Source: Paramixta manurensis (GTDB lineage: Bacteria; Pseudomonadota; Gammaproteobacteria; Enterobacterales; Enterobacteriaceae). Taken from it: DNA of 64,000 nucleotides. This document shows positions 7,689-21,441 of the stretch, one piece after another. The stretch is taken from assembly GCF_013285385.1 (NCBI RefSeq), contig NZ_CP054212.1, positions 4,278,001 through 4,342,000 on the forward strand. The letters are read 5' to 3'. Under the pieces are notes generated by a model that ran no database searches, was not told where the DNA came from, and was given only the letters and a program-made list of their open reading frames with translations. Position numbers and translations under genes: made by a program. Every line of letters starts with the position of its first letter. Positions within the stretch are counted from its first letter, which is position 1.

Positions 7689-7844
7689 GCGCGCGAAAGT
7701 GAGGAACACGTTTCGCAGCCGCTGCCGATGGCGCTGGTGTGATAGCGCGAGCGGATTATAGTAACGCCTGTCAGGTCATTCCGGCCTGGCCAGGGCCGGT
7801 TTTTTAACCCTTCGCACCGGCCCTGCTTTCAACCGCTTGTGCCG
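7689..7844. repeat. Direct repeat copy B (native 3' end of the MocR gene plus downstream hairpin)
   Basis: This is the ~156-bp partner of 5563-5717. It spans the last codons of the MocR-type gene (7804-7844), the hairpin at 7781-7799 and flanking sequence. Differences from copy A are a handful of substitutions and one extra T in the T-run. Because it includes an intact gene end, it is likely the ancestral copy. The interval 7534-7688 between it and the DUF4225-like gene holds only that gene's upstream region. Confidence 0.93.
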
Positions 7845-9288
7845 TGCCTGGCTCAGCGGCGGGTAGCAGTGAGCAGCGCTCCATGGCACTTTCAATCGCG
7901 GCGGCAATGGTCGCCAGCGCCTGCTCCGTGCGTGGGTTAAAAGGCATGGCGTAGCTAAGCCGTAAACAGTTACGGTATTTACCCGATGCCGAAAACAGAG
8001 AACCGACCGCCACCTGAATATTGGATGCATGTAGTTCACGATTAAGCCGGACGGTATCAAACGCTTCGGGTAGCTCGATCCATATTAAAAAGCCGCCGCA
8101 TGGGCGCGTTACACAGATGCCGCAGGGAAAATAGTGGCGAACGTGGCAGCTAAAATTGTCATAGTTACGCTGATATTGCTGACGCATACGGCGCAGGTGC
8201 GGCTGGTAATAGCCCTGACGTATAAATTCGGCTACCGCCGCCTGTGTCTGCATCGCGCTGGAGCCGGTAACGATGTACTTCATATGGATCACACGATCGA
8301 AATAACGCCCCGGCGCCACCCAGCCCACGCGTAATCCCGGCGCTAAGGTTTTTGAAAATGAGCTACAAAGCAGTACCCGGCCATCAACGTCGAGCGACTT
8401 GATGGTTATCGGGCGCGGATAATCGTAGGCCAATTCTCCGTACACATCGTCTTCAATAATTGCGGCGTCAAAGCGCTCTGCCAACGTCAGCAACGCACGT
8501 TTTCGCGCATCGGGCATGACGAAGCCAAGCGGATTATTGCAATTAGGGACCACTACGATGCCTTTGATCGGCCACTGTTCAAACGCCAGTTCCAACGCCT
8601 CAAGACTGATGCCGGTAACAGAATCGGTCGGAATTTCGATCACTCTGATGCCAAAGCCGCGCAATATCTGCATGGTACCGTGAAAAGTGGGCGATTCTAC
8701 TGCAACGATGTCACCCGGCTGGCATACCGCGCGAATCGCAACCGAGAGCGCTTCATGGCAGCCGGTGGTAATGACAACCTCATCGGCGGAGAGCCGACAT
8801 CCGCTATCAATCGCTAGCCGCGCAACCTGCTCACGAAGGGGCGGATAGCCGTAAATATTGTCGTAATTAAGTAGGGCGAGATCTTGTTTCTGCCCAATGC
8901 GGCTGATGATTTTCCAGAGCGGCTTAAGCGTCGGAGAGGAGACATCCGGCGTGCCGCTGCCAAGTTGGAGATTATCGCGATCAAGACGCCCGTTGATCAG
9001 TTCCAGTACCGATTCCCACTGGGTGATTTCGACCGGACGTTGTGCCGGGCGCGTAATCGCTGGCATCGGCGGCGCAGCTTTACGCGGTGTCACAAAGTAA
9101 CCGGAGCGCGGCTGCGGCGTAATCAACTGTTTCTCCTCCAGCAAGTGGTATGCCTGCTGGACGGTACTAATGCTGACACAGTGTTCTTCGCTCAGCGCTC
9201 GCACGGAAGGTAGCCTCTCGCCACTCTGATAAAGGCCCTGCTCAATGCGCTGCGCCAGCAGCGTCGCCAAACGTTGATAGCGAGTCAT
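7804..9288 (-). CDS. MocR-type transcriptional regulator (GntR wHTH fused to aminotransferase-like domain)
   Basis: The 494-residue protein joins an N-terminal GntR winged helix (about 1-70, with LPSVRALSEEHCVSISTVQQAYHLLE) to a fold-type I PLP domain (about 105-480). PLP-site features are visible: NNPLG near 251-255, EDDVYGEL near 279-286, and SSFSKTLAPGLRVGW with the Schiff-base lysine at about 313. E. coli YdcR is a similar paralogue, but I cannot assign the effector or target. It is divergent from a DUF1127 gene, and a 10-bp inverted repeat with a third half-site lies between them, fitting local regulation. Its last 41 bp are duplicated at 5677-5717. Confidence 0.92.
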   Translation of the reverse strand: MTRYQRLATLLAQRIEQGLYQSGERLPSVRALSEEHCVSISTVQQAYHLLEEKQLITPQPRSGYFVTPRKAAPPMPAITRPAQRPVEITQWESVLELINGRLDRDNLQLGSGTPDVSSPTLKPLWKIISRIGQKQDLALLNYDNIYGYPPLREQVARLAIDSGCRLSADEVVITTGCHEALSVAIRAVCQPGDIVAVESPTFHGTMQILRGFGIRVIEIPTDSVTGISLEALELAFEQWPIKGIVVVPNCNNPLGFVMPDARKRALLTLAERFDAAIIEDDVYGELAYDYPRPITIKSLDVDGRVLLCSSFSKTLAPGLRVGWVAPGRYFDRVIHMKYIVTGSSAMQTQAAVAEFIRQGYYQPHLRRMRQQYQRNYDNFSCHVRHYFPCGICVTRPCGGFLIWIELPEAFDTVRLNRELHASNIQVAVGSLFSASGKYRNCLRLSYAMPFNPRTEQALATIAAAIESAMERCSLLPAAEPGTAQAVESRAGAKG

Positions 9289-9325
9289 CGTATTTCACCG
9301 CCTACAGGAAAGTAAGGATAACCAG

Positions 9326-9406
9326 TACAGATTGCTCCTTTTTTTACCATTCAGATACCCGAAAACGCAATCTGTATGTTAATAAAAAGTAATTATTGCA
9401 TCTGTA
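9326..9406. promoter_or_regulatory. Predicted MocR operator
   Basis: TACAGATTGC (9326-9335) and GCAATCTGTA (9367-9376) are perfect 10-bp inverted repeats. A third near-copy, GCATCTGTA, lies at 9398-9406. They sit in the 174-bp gap between the divergent MocR-type gene and the DUF1127 gene, where such regulators commonly bind. Binding is inferred. Confidence 0.55.
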
Positions 9407-9462
9407 TTGCCCGTCAATTCCATTCGACAATAGCCCTCAGAAACCCAAATGAGGAGGCCAAG

Positions 9463-9654
9463 ATGGAGTTTTACGAAAATCGTTCAGGCAAGCCGTTTAA
9501 AGCATCACCGTTTGTTTTGATGTATCGGCTTCCTTACCGTTTATGGAAAGCATGGCGGCTGCGGACCAAAACCCGCAAGATATTGTCGCAGTTAAGCGCG
9601 GAGCAATTGAGAGACATCGGGCTAGATTGTGAGGATTTACGGCGCTACAAATAA
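9463..9654 (+). CDS. DUF1127 (YjiS-like) small protein
   Basis: This 63-residue basic protein ends with the DUF1127 helix pattern TRKILSQLSAEQLRDIGLDCEDLRRY, typical of small YjiS-type proteins that in some bacteria bind RNA or affect metabolism and stress. The start at 9463 is chosen because GAGGAGG sits at 9451-9457; the longer frame beginning at 9376 would run through the operator region. It is divergent from the MocR-type gene, which is its most likely regulator by position. Specific function here is unknown. Confidence 0.85.
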   Translation: MEFYENRSGKPFKASPFVLMYRLPYRLWKAWRLRTKTRKILSQLSAEQLRDIGLDCEDLRRYK

Positions 9655-9699
9655 AGCAGCTGTCGCGCCGTATACACCAGGGAAGGTTTTCTCTGCCAA

Positions 9700-10764
9700 T
9701 TATTCGGGCGTCGCCCAGATTGACGGCCAGTCGCCCGGCTCGCCGCCATCGCAACTCGGCTGGCTGTTATAGCTAATTAAATGAAACGTTTTTCCATCAT
9801 AGCGCCAACCCGCGCTTTCTCCGCAATCGGCAATACCCCGGCCGCGCGCGGCATGGAACAGTTCGCCGGTTTTCGGATCGTAACTGACTTCAGTAAACCA
9901 ACTAACGTTATCTGGCTTATCCTGCCCTTCCACCAGCGGCAGCGGTAACGTAAGGAGTTTTGCCGTCTGCGGCGCGGCGCGCGGTGTAATAAACACCAGG
10001 CTGGATGATTGATAAGCACCTTGGACACAGTTAATCATGACTAGCGCATTTTTATCATCCAGCGGCTGTGCTTCGTTATGTTGGGTATCGTTATTATCCG
10101 CACTTTCGCACTCCTCTTGCTTAAGCATCGTTTGTTGTGACTGAAGTACCGCATCAATCAATGCCTGTGGCGAGCTGAGCGCTACTATCGCCGGTGGATG
10201 AATCGACGGTATTGTCGTAAGACGCGGCGGGACGCTATCTGGTTCATCATTACCCACTTTAAATAATGCAGTCTGATTATTGATTCGCCCCTGACGATCA
10301 TCGACAAACAGCAACGCGGCATTTAGGCCGCTTAATGAACTGGCGACATCCTGATCGGCGGTTAACGTCATGGTCATGGCGTTTTTCGCCGCCTGCAGCA
10401 ACGCCTGTATTTCCGACAGTTTTTCGCTATGGGCGTTGGCAAAATCGTTATTATCATCGGCATCGGAAAGTGTAATGTCGGAATGCCAGGGTTTGCCATC
10501 CAGCCAGATTCCCTCGGCTTTTGGGGCATCGAAACTCATAATATCCAGCGAGACAGCGCCATTTGCGCCAGCCTGATGCTTAATAACTACCCGCATGTTT
10601 TCATCAACATTACGGATATCACAATCATTGAGGTTGTTACAGGTGACTTGCCAATCCTTGAAAAGCTTTTGCACCGGTTGATTCAGCTGTGGCTCAGCCG
10701 CCAGCACGGGCGCCGTTACACCTAGCGCGCCTGCCGCCAGAAAAGCCAGCACGTTCCTTAACAT
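9700..10764 (-). CDS. DUF1176 periplasmic protein
   Basis: The 354-residue product has a clear signal peptide (MLRNVLAFLAAGALGVTAPVLAA) and a mature region beginning FKDWQVTCNNLNDCDI, the cysteine-containing start typical of DUF1176 proteins. Six or more cysteines in the mature part, including paired ones near the C-terminus (IADCGESAGW, SQPSCDGGEPG), fit an oxidised periplasmic protein. No enzymatic motif is recognised and function is unknown. It lies between the DUF1127 gene and rpoC, and is separated from rpoC by the rpoC terminator, so it is probably transcribed on its own. Confidence 0.85.
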   Translation of the reverse strand: MLRNVLAFLAAGALGVTAPVLAAEPQLNQPVQKLFKDWQVTCNNLNDCDIRNVDENMRVVIKHQAGANGAVSLDIMSFDAPKAEGIWLDGKPWHSDITLSDADDNNDFANAHSEKLSEIQALLQAAKNAMTMTLTADQDVASSLSGLNAALLFVDDRQGRINNQTALFKVGNDEPDSVPPRLTTIPSIHPPAIVALSSPQALIDAVLQSQQTMLKQEECESADNNDTQHNEAQPLDDKNALVMINCVQGAYQSSSLVFITPRAAPQTAKLLTLPLPLVEGQDKPDNVSWFTEVSYDPKTGELFHAARGRGIADCGESAGWRYDGKTFHLISYNSQPSCDGGEPGDWPSIWATPE

Positions 10765-10803
10765 GGCTTTATTCCTTTATTTAATGACCTGGCGATCACT
10801 ATA

Positions 10804-10830
10804 AAAAAACCCTGCCAAAGCAGGGTTTTT
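10804..10830 (-). terminator. rpoBC operon terminator
   Basis: AACCCTGC and GCAGGGTT form a strong hairpin with A- and T-runs on both sides, 21 bases after the rpoC stop. It could work in both directions. Confidence 0.93.
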
Positions 10831-10850
10831 ATTTCACGATACGCTAACGA

Positions 10851-15074
<4,224 letters not shown>

Positions 15075-15151
15075 GGATTAGCTCCCGTCGGAGTGAGACT
15101 TCTCAGCACGCCCGCGAACGGACGTGCTGTAACCAGTACGAATTCGAGTGC

Positions 15152-18100
15152 TTACTCGTCTTCCAGCTCGATGTTGATACCTAGCGAACGGATCTCTTTC
15201 AACAGCACGTTGAAAGATTCCGGCATGCCCGGTTCCATCTGATGATTGCCGTCCACGATGTTCTTATACATCTTAGTACGGCCGTTCACGTCATCAGACT
15301 TAACGGTAAGCATTTCTTGCAGGGTATAAGCGGCGCCGTATGCTTCCAGCGCCCACACTTCCATCTCACCGAAGCGTTGGCCACCGAACTGAGCCTTACC
15401 ACCCAGCGGCTGCTGAGTAACCAGGCTATAAGAGCCGGTAGAACGCGCATGCATCTTGTCATCCACTAAGTGGTTCAGTTTCAGCATGTACATGTAGCCA
15501 ACGGTAACCGGACGCTCGAATTGCTCGCCGGTACGACCATCAAACAGCGTAATCTGGCCGGAGGTTGGCAGATCGCCAAGCTGCAGCAGTTCTTTGATTT
15601 CGCTCTCTTTGGCACCGTCGAACACCGGCGTGGCGATCGGCATACCTTTTTTCAGGTTCTCGGCCAGACGCAGCACTTCATCATCAGAGAAGGTGTTCAA
15701 ATCCACTTTCTGACGAATGTCGGCACCCAAGTCGTAAGCACGCTGGATGAACTCACGCAGTTTGGCGACCTCTTCCTGCTTTTTCAGCATCGCGTTGATT
15801 TTCTCACCGATGCCTTTTGCCGCCATCCCCAAGTGGGTTTCCAGAATCTGACCAATGTTCATACGCGATGGTACGCCCAGCGGGTTCAGTACGATATCGA
15901 CCGGCGTACCGTTCTCATCGTATGGCATATCTTCGATCGGGTTGATCTTGGAGATAACACCTTTGTTCCCGTGACGACCCGCCATTTTGTCACCCGGTTG
16001 GATCTGACGTTTAACCGCCAGGTAAACCTTAACGATTTTCAGCACGCCAGGTGCCAGATCATCGCCTTGAGTGATTTTGCGGCGCTTCGCTTCGAGTTTC
16101 TTCTCAAACTCGTGCTTCAGTTCGTCGTACTGCTCCGCCAACTGCTCCAGTTGGTTTTGCTTGTCTTCATCGGTCAAACCGAGTTCCAGCCAACGCTCAC
16201 GCGGCAGCTTGTCCAGTTTTTCCGCTTCTACGCCGCCGGAAACCAGCACGTAGTTGATGCGGCTAAACAGACCGGCTTCAAGGATCTGCAATTCTTCAGA
16301 CAGGTCTTTTTTCGCCTGCTTCAGTTGCATCTCTTCGATTTCCAGCGCACGTTTGTCTTTTTCCACGCCATCGCGGGTAAAGACCTGTACGTCGATAACC
16401 GTACCGGAAACACCGTTCGGTACGCGCAGAGAAGAGTCTTTAACGTCAGACGCTTTCTCACCGAAGATCGCACGCAGCAGCTTTTCTTCCGGCGTCAGTT
16501 GCGTTTCGCCTTTCGGCGTCACTTTACCGACCAGAATATCGCCGCCGGTCACTTCCGCACCGATATACACGATACCGGATTCATCCAGTTTAGAGAGCGC
16601 CGCTTCACCCACGTTCGGGATGTCAGCCGTGATCTCTTCCGGCCCCAGCTTGGTGTCACGCGACACACAGGCCAGTTCCTGAATATGGATGGTAGTAAAG
16701 CGATCTTCCTGCACCACACGTTCGGAGACCAAAATGGAGTCTTCGAAGTTGTAACCATTCCACGGCATGAACGCTACGCGCATGTTCTGGCCCAGCGCCA
16801 GCTCACCGAGATCGGTAGACGGGCCATCGGCCAACACATCGCCACGTTCAATCGGCTCGCCCAAAGAAACACACGGCATCTGGTTGATACAGGTGTTCTG
16901 GTTGGAACGGGTGTATTTGGTCAGGTTATAAATATCGATACCCGCTTCGCCCGGATACATTTCGTCTTCGTTAACTTTAATAACGATACGCGATGCATCA
17001 ACGTACTGAACGGTACCACCACGTTTCGCTACGGCAGTTACACCGGAGTCAACCGCTACCGCGCGCTCCATACCGGTACCCACCAGCGGCTTATCAGCGC
17101 GCAGGGTCGGAACCGCCTGACGTTGCATGTTTGCACCCATCAATGCGCGGTTGGCGTCATCGTGTTCAAGGAACGGGATCAGCGACGCACCGACAGAAAC
17201 CACCTGTTGGGTGGAAACGTCCATGTAGTCAACCTGATCGCGGCTGAACAAGCTGGATTCGCCTTTGCTGCGGCAAGTCACCAAATCATCAACGAAGTGA
17301 CCTTCGTCATCGAGGTTGGTGTTCGCCTGAGCGATAACGTAGTTACCCTCTTCAATGGCAGAGAGGTAATGAATTTCATCGGTTACCACGCCGTCACGCA
17401 CGCGACGATACGGAGTTTCCAGGAAACCATACTCGTTGGTCTGCGCATAGACTGACAAGGAGTTAATCAGACCGATGTTCGGACCTTCCGGCGTTTCGAT
17501 CGGACATACGCGACCATAGTGCGTCGGGTGTACGTCACGAACTTCAAAGCCTGCGCGCTCACGGGTTAAACCGCCAGGGCCGAGTGCGGAGATACGACGT
17601 TTATGCGTAATCTCAGACAGCGGGTTGTTCTGGTCCATAAACTGGGACAACTGGCTGGAACCAAAGAACTCTTTCACTGCGGCAGAGATAGGCTTAGCGT
17701 TAATCATATCTTGCGGCATCAGGGTATCCAGATCGCCGAGAGACAAGCGCTCTTTCACCGCACGCTCAACGCGCACCAAGCCGACGCGGAATTGGTTTTC
17801 CGCCATTTCGCCCACGGAACGGATACGACGGTTGCCGAGGTGGTCAATATCATCCACTTCGCCTTTACCGTTACGAATATCGATGAGCTTCTTCATCACT
17901 TCAATGATGTCGTCTTTGCTCAGGATACCGGAACCTTCGATCTCGTCACGCAGCAGAGAACGGTTGAACTTCATGCGACCTACCGCTGACAAATCGTAAC
18001 GGTCTTCGGAGAAGAACAAGTTCTCGAACAGATTTTCAGCCGCCTCACGCGTTGGCGGTTCGCCAGGACGCATCATGCGGTAGATTTCAACCAGCGCGCT

Positions 18101-19180
18101 TAAGCGATCGTTGGTTGGGTCAACACGCAGCGTCTCGGAGATATATGGGCCGTGATCGAGGTCGTTGGTGAACAGCGTTTCAATACGCTTATGCCCTGAC
18201 TGGCTCAGCTTCGCCAGCAGATCCAGAGACAGTTCCATGTTCGCCGCAACAATCAGTTCGCCGGTGCTTTCGTCGATATAATCTTTCGCGACGACTTTAC
18301 CTGCGATGTACTCCACCGGCACTTCGATATGGCCAATGTTGTCTTTTTCCAACTGACGGATATGACGTGCGGTGATACGACGACCTTTCTCAACGTAGAC
18401 GTTACCGTTCGCTTCGATATCGAAGGACGCGGTTTCGCCACGCAGGCGCTCAGGCACCAGTTCCATCTGCAATTTGTTATCGCGGATTTCATACACTACT
18501 TTTTCGAAGAACAGGTCAAGGATCTGCTCAGAGGTGTAATGCAACGCGCGCAGAATGATACTGGCCGGCAGCTTACGACGACGGTCAATACGGACAAATA
18601 AGTTATCTTTCGGGTCAAACTCGAAATCAAGCCATGAGCCGCGGTAAGGGATGATGCGTGCGTTGTACAGCACTTTACCCGAAGAGTGGGTTTTACCCTT
18701 ATCGCTGTCAAAGAAGACGCCAGGACTACGATGCAGCTGAGAAACGATAACCCTTTCCGTACCGTTAATGACGAAAGTACCGTTATCGGTCATGAGCGGA
18801 ATTTCGCCCATGTAAACTTCTTGCTCTTTAATATCTTTGACGGTGCCTTCCGGCGCTTCACGCTCGTAGATCACCAGGCGCAGTTTCACGCGCAGCGGTG
18901 CAGAGAACGTCACGCCGCGAATCTGACACTCTTTCACGTCAAAGACGGGTTCGCCTAAGCGGTAGCTGACATATTGCAGCTCGGAGTTACCGCTGTAGCT
19001 CTGGATGGGGAAAACCGAACGGAATGCTGCTTCCAGCCCGTACTGGCCTTCCGGATCTTGCTCGATAAACTTCTGGAACGAGTCAAGCTGGATAGAAAGG
19101 AGATATGGAATGTCCAGAACTTGTGGACGTTTGCCAAAATCCTTACGAATGCGTTTTTTCTCGGTATAGGAGTAAACCAT
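15152..19180 (-). CDS. rpoB: RNA polymerase beta subunit
   Basis: RpoB is the catalytic beta subunit and rifampicin target. Length (1342 residues) matches E. coli, from MVYSYTEKKRIRKDFGKRP to GINIELEDE. The rifampicin-region segment SSQLSQFMDQNNPLSEITHK followed by RRISALGPGGL is wild type, with none of the common resistance substitutions. It is cotranscribed with rpoC and lies downstream of rplJL after a 324-bp gap containing an attenuator. Confidence 0.99.
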   Translation of the reverse strand: MVYSYTEKKRIRKDFGKRPQVLDIPYLLSIQLDSFQKFIEQDPEGQYGLEAAFRSVFPIQSYSGNSELQYVSYRLGEPVFDVKECQIRGVTFSAPLRVKLRLVIYEREAPEGTVKDIKEQEVYMGEIPLMTDNGTFVINGTERVIVSQLHRSPGVFFDSDKGKTHSSGKVLYNARIIPYRGSWLDFEFDPKDNLFVRIDRRRKLPASIILRALHYTSEQILDLFFEKVVYEIRDNKLQMELVPERLRGETASFDIEANGNVYVEKGRRITARHIRQLEKDNIGHIEVPVEYIAGKVVAKDYIDESTGELIVAANMELSLDLLAKLSQSGHKRIETLFTNDLDHGPYISETLRVDPTNDRLSALVEIYRMMRPGEPPTREAAENLFENLFFSEDRYDLSAVGRMKFNRSLLRDEIEGSGILSKDDIIEVMKKLIDIRNGKGEVDDIDHLGNRRIRSVGEMAENQFRVGLVRVERAVKERLSLGDLDTLMPQDMINAKPISAAVKEFFGSSQLSQFMDQNNPLSEITHKRRISALGPGGLTRERAGFEVRDVHPTHYGRVCPIETPEGPNIGLINSLSVYAQTNEYGFLETPYRRVRDGVVTDEIHYLSAIEEGNYVIAQANTNLDDEGHFVDDLVTCRSKGESSLFSRDQVDYMDVSTQQVVSVGASLIPFLEHDDANRALMGANMQRQAVPTLRADKPLVGTGMERAVAVDSGVTAVAKRGGTVQYVDASRIVIKVNEDEMYPGEAGIDIYNLTKYTRSNQNTCINQMPCVSLGEPIERGDVLADGPSTDLGELALGQNMRVAFMPWNGYNFEDSILVSERVVQEDRFTTIHIQELACVSRDTKLGPEEITADIPNVGEAALSKLDESGIVYIGAEVTGGDILVGKVTPKGETQLTPEEKLLRAIFGEKASDVKDSSLRVPNGVSGTVIDVQVFTRDGVEKDKRALEIEEMQLKQAKKDLSEELQILEAGLFSRINYVLVSGGVEAEKLDKLPRERWLELGLTDEDKQNQLEQLAEQYDELKHEFEKKLEAKRRKITQGDDLAPGVLKIVKVYLAVKRQIQPGDKMAGRHGNKGVISKINPIEDMPYDENGTPVDIVLNPLGVPSRMNIGQILETHLGMAAKGIGEKINAMLKKQEEVAKLREFIQRAYDLGADIRQKVDLNTFSDDEVLRLAENLKKGMPIATPVFDGAKESEIKELLQLGDLPTSGQITLFDGRTGEQFERPVTVGYMYMLKLNHLVDDKMHARSTGSYSLVTQQPLGGKAQFGGQRFGEMEVWALEAYGAAYTLQEMLTVKSDDVNGRTKMYKNIVDGNHQMEPGMPESFNVLLKEIRSLGINIELEDE

Positions 19181-19433
19181 AGGGTTCCTCAGCTAGCTGA
19201 CAAGTCGACCCATCTGTCCGTCCTGAAGGACAGTTCATGCAACACTATTTTGTTTGCCGGAAAATGCGAAACACTCTCCGCAATACGTCTTTCTATCACT
19301 CTTAAATCATTTCATTGCTCTTGTATGGGCAGGGAGCCCCACAGGAAAGCAGTATATTAAGTCGTCGATAGAAAAAGATATTGTGGACCATCAATGGACA
19401 AACAATGCGAAACCCCATTGAGGCCCTGTAGCG

Positions 19434-19465
19434 CAAAAAGGCTGGTGACCAAAAAGTCACCAGCC
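19434..19465 (-). terminator. rplL-rpoB attenuator
   Basis: GGCTGGTGAC pairs with GTCACCAGCC across a TTTTTG loop, with a following TTTTTG on the minus strand. It lies 40 bases after the rplL stop, matching the known partial terminator that lowers rpoBC expression relative to rplJL. The rest of 19181-19504 holds the rpoB leader and no gene. Confidence 0.85.
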
Positions 19466-19504
19466 ATCAGCCTAATAACTCAGGCTGCAACCTGGAAGGT
19501 TGGC

Positions 19505-19873
19505 TTATTTAACTTCAACTTCAGCGCCAGCTTCTTCCAGAGATTTTTTGAGAGCTTCAGCGTCATCTTTGCTGATGCCTTCTTTCAGAGCGGCCGGAGC
19601 GGATTCAACCAGGTCTTTAGCTTCTTTCAAGCCCAGACCAGTTGCGCTACGTACAGCTTTGATTACGGCAACTTTGTTCGCGCCAGCAGCTTTCAGGATG
19701 ACGTCGAATTCAGTTTTCTCTTCAGCAGCTTCAGCAGCCGGGCCAGCAGCAACAGCTACAGCGGCAGCAGCAGAAACACCGAATTTTTCTTCCATAGCGG
19801 AAACCAGCTCAACAACGTCCATTACAGACATAGCTGCTACTGCTTCCAGAATTTGATCTTTAGTGATAGACAT
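19505..19873 (-). CDS. rplL: 50S ribosomal protein L7/L12
   Basis: L7/L12 is the multimeric stalk protein that recruits translational GTPases. The 122-residue protein has the N-terminal dimerisation helix region (MSITKDQILEAVAAMSVMD), an alanine-rich hinge (about residues 35-52) and the conserved C-terminal factor-binding domain (KVAVIKAVRSATGLGLKEAK). It is 65 bp downstream of rplJ and followed by the rpoBC attenuator. Confidence 0.98.
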   Translation of the reverse strand: MSITKDQILEAVAAMSVMDVVELVSAMEEKFGVSAAAAVAVAAGPAAEAAEEKTEFDVILKAAGANKVAVIKAVRSATGLGLKEAKDLVESAPAALKEGISKDDAEALKKSLEEAGAEVEVK

Positions 19874-19938
19874 GACAATTGTTCCTAAGAATCAGAAAAT
19901 AGTTTGTACGTTAAAGTGCGTAAGCAAAGAGGGGACGA

Positions 19939-20436
19939 TTACGCCGCTTCTTTTGCATCGCGAACAGCAGCCAGAGTGCGAACCAGTTTGCCTGCAGCGG
20001 CTTCTTTCATGGTCGACATCAGACGTGCCAGTGCTTCTTCGTAAGTCGGCAGCGTTGCCAGACGGTCAATTTGTGCCGCCGGGATCAGCTCACCTTCAAA
20101 GGCCGCAGCTTTGACCTCAAATTTTGCATTCGCTTTCGCGAACTCTTTGAACAGACGAGCAGCAGCGCCCGGGTGTTCCATAGAGTATGCAATCAAGGTC
20201 GGACCAACAAACGTGTCTTTCAGGCACTCAAACTGAGTACCTTCAACGACGCGGCGCAGCAGGGTGTTACGAACAACACGCATGTAAACGCCAGCTTCAC
20301 GACCTGCTTTACGCAGTTCGGTCATTTTATCTACGGTAACGCCACGAGAATCCGCAACAACCGCAGACAGCGCGCCTTTGGCTACTTCGCTGACTTCAGC
20401 AACAATCGCTTGTTTGTCTTGAAGATTTAATGCCAT
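19939..20436 (-). CDS. rplJ: 50S ribosomal protein L10
   Basis: L10 anchors L7/L12 dimers on the ribosome and, as the L10-L12 complex, represses its own mRNA. The 165-residue length matches E. coli; it starts MALNLQDKQAIVAEVSEVAK and the C-terminal helix that binds L12 is present. GGAG precedes the ATG. It is separated from rplA by about 300 bp that holds its own leader and promoter. Confidence 0.98.
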   Translation of the reverse strand: MALNLQDKQAIVAEVSEVAKGALSAVVADSRGVTVDKMTELRKAGREAGVYMRVVRNTLLRRVVEGTQFECLKDTFVGPTLIAYSMEHPGAAARLFKEFAKANAKFEVKAAAFEGELIPAAQIDRLATLPTYEEALARLMSTMKEAAAGKLVRTLAAVRDAKEAA

Positions 20437-20700
20437 TAGCTTTTGCTCCTGGATTTTGGCCGGGGAAGGATTTCCCCGGAACTCACTTCACTTACTCGCC
20501 CGAGGGAAGGTAAGCGCTAAAACACGGTGAGCAGAATCCAGAAAAGAAAAAATTCTTTAGGCTCTGTCACCGTCTACGCAGGAAAAATTAAGTACCTTAC
20601 GGTACACCTGCGGTCTTGGACGGAGGTCTGGATTAGGCCAGACTCCAACCGAAAATAGGTCTTCTGCTTTTTTAAGCAACAGAAGAACGGGCGTAAGATT
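20437..20700 (-). promoter_or_regulatory. rplJL leader (L10 autoregulatory leader)
   Basis: The gap upstream of rplJ is highly E. coli-like and contains a GC-rich hairpin close to the start (GGGGAAATCCTTCCCC on the minus strand) and further stems up to about 20660. In E. coli the L10-L12 complex binds this leader to repress translation. A hairpin near 20650-20700 (ACTTACGCCC and GGGCGTAAG) is the likely rplA terminator. Exact leader limits are approximate. Confidence 0.65.
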
Positions 20701-20733
20701 CTAGTTGAAACTTACGCCCGTGTAAAGTGGCGA

Positions 20734-21438
20734 TTAGTTCGCTACTGCGTTCAGACCAGCCTGGTCGATCGCAACGCCTGCACCCATAGTGGTAGACAGG
20801 CTCACTTTCTTGATGTAAACGCCTTTAGACTGAGACGGTTTCGCTTTTTTCAGCGCAACCAGCAGAGCTTCCAGGTTTTCTTTCAGTTTGTCAGAATCGA
20901 AATCAACCTTACCGATGGTGGTATGGATGATACCGTTCTTGTCGTTACGGTAGCGAACCTGACCTGCTTTCGCGTTTTTAACCGCTTCAGCAACGTTCGG
21001 AGTAACAGTACCGACTTTCGGGTTTGGCATCAGACCACGTGGGCCCAGAACCTGGCCCAACTGGCCAACAACGCGCATTGCATCAGGAGATGCGATAACC
21101 ACGTCAAAGTTCATTTCGCCTTTTTTAATCTGCTCAGCCAGATCGTCCATACCTACCAGTTCAGCACCGGCAGCTTTCGCTGCTTCAGCATTGGCGCCCT
21201 GAGTAAATACGGCAACGCGTACGCTGCGGCCAGTACCGTGCGGCAGCACAGTCGCGCCACGCACGTTCTGATCGGATTTACGCGCGTCAATCCCTAAGTT
21301 TACGGATACGTCTACGCTTTCAACAAATTTTGCGGTCGCCAGTTCTTTCAGCAGAGCAACAGCTTCGTTGATGTCATACTGTTTAGTTGCATCAACTTTT
21401 TCACGGATCACGCGCATGCGCTTGGTCAGCTTAGCCAT
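20734..21438 (-). CDS. rplA: 50S ribosomal protein L1
   Basis: L1 binds 23S rRNA at the E-site stalk and represses the rplKA mRNA. The 234-residue length matches E. coli. Recognisable segments include SVDVSVNLGIDARKSDQNVRG, LGPRGLMPNPKVGTVTPNV and VRYRNDKNGIIHTTIGK. The gene begins three bases after the rplK stop, fitting translational coupling. Confidence 0.98.
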   Translation of the reverse strand: MAKLTKRMRVIREKVDATKQYDINEAVALLKELATAKFVESVDVSVNLGIDARKSDQNVRGATVLPHGTGRSVRVAVFTQGANAEAAKAAGAELVGMDDLAEQIKKGEMNFDVVIASPDAMRVVGQLGQVLGPRGLMPNPKVGTVTPNVAEAVKNAKAGQVRYRNDKNGIIHTTIGKVDFDSDKLKENLEALLVALKKAKPSQSKGVYIKKVSLSTTMGAGVAIDQAGLNAVAN

Positions 21439-21441
21439 TTC

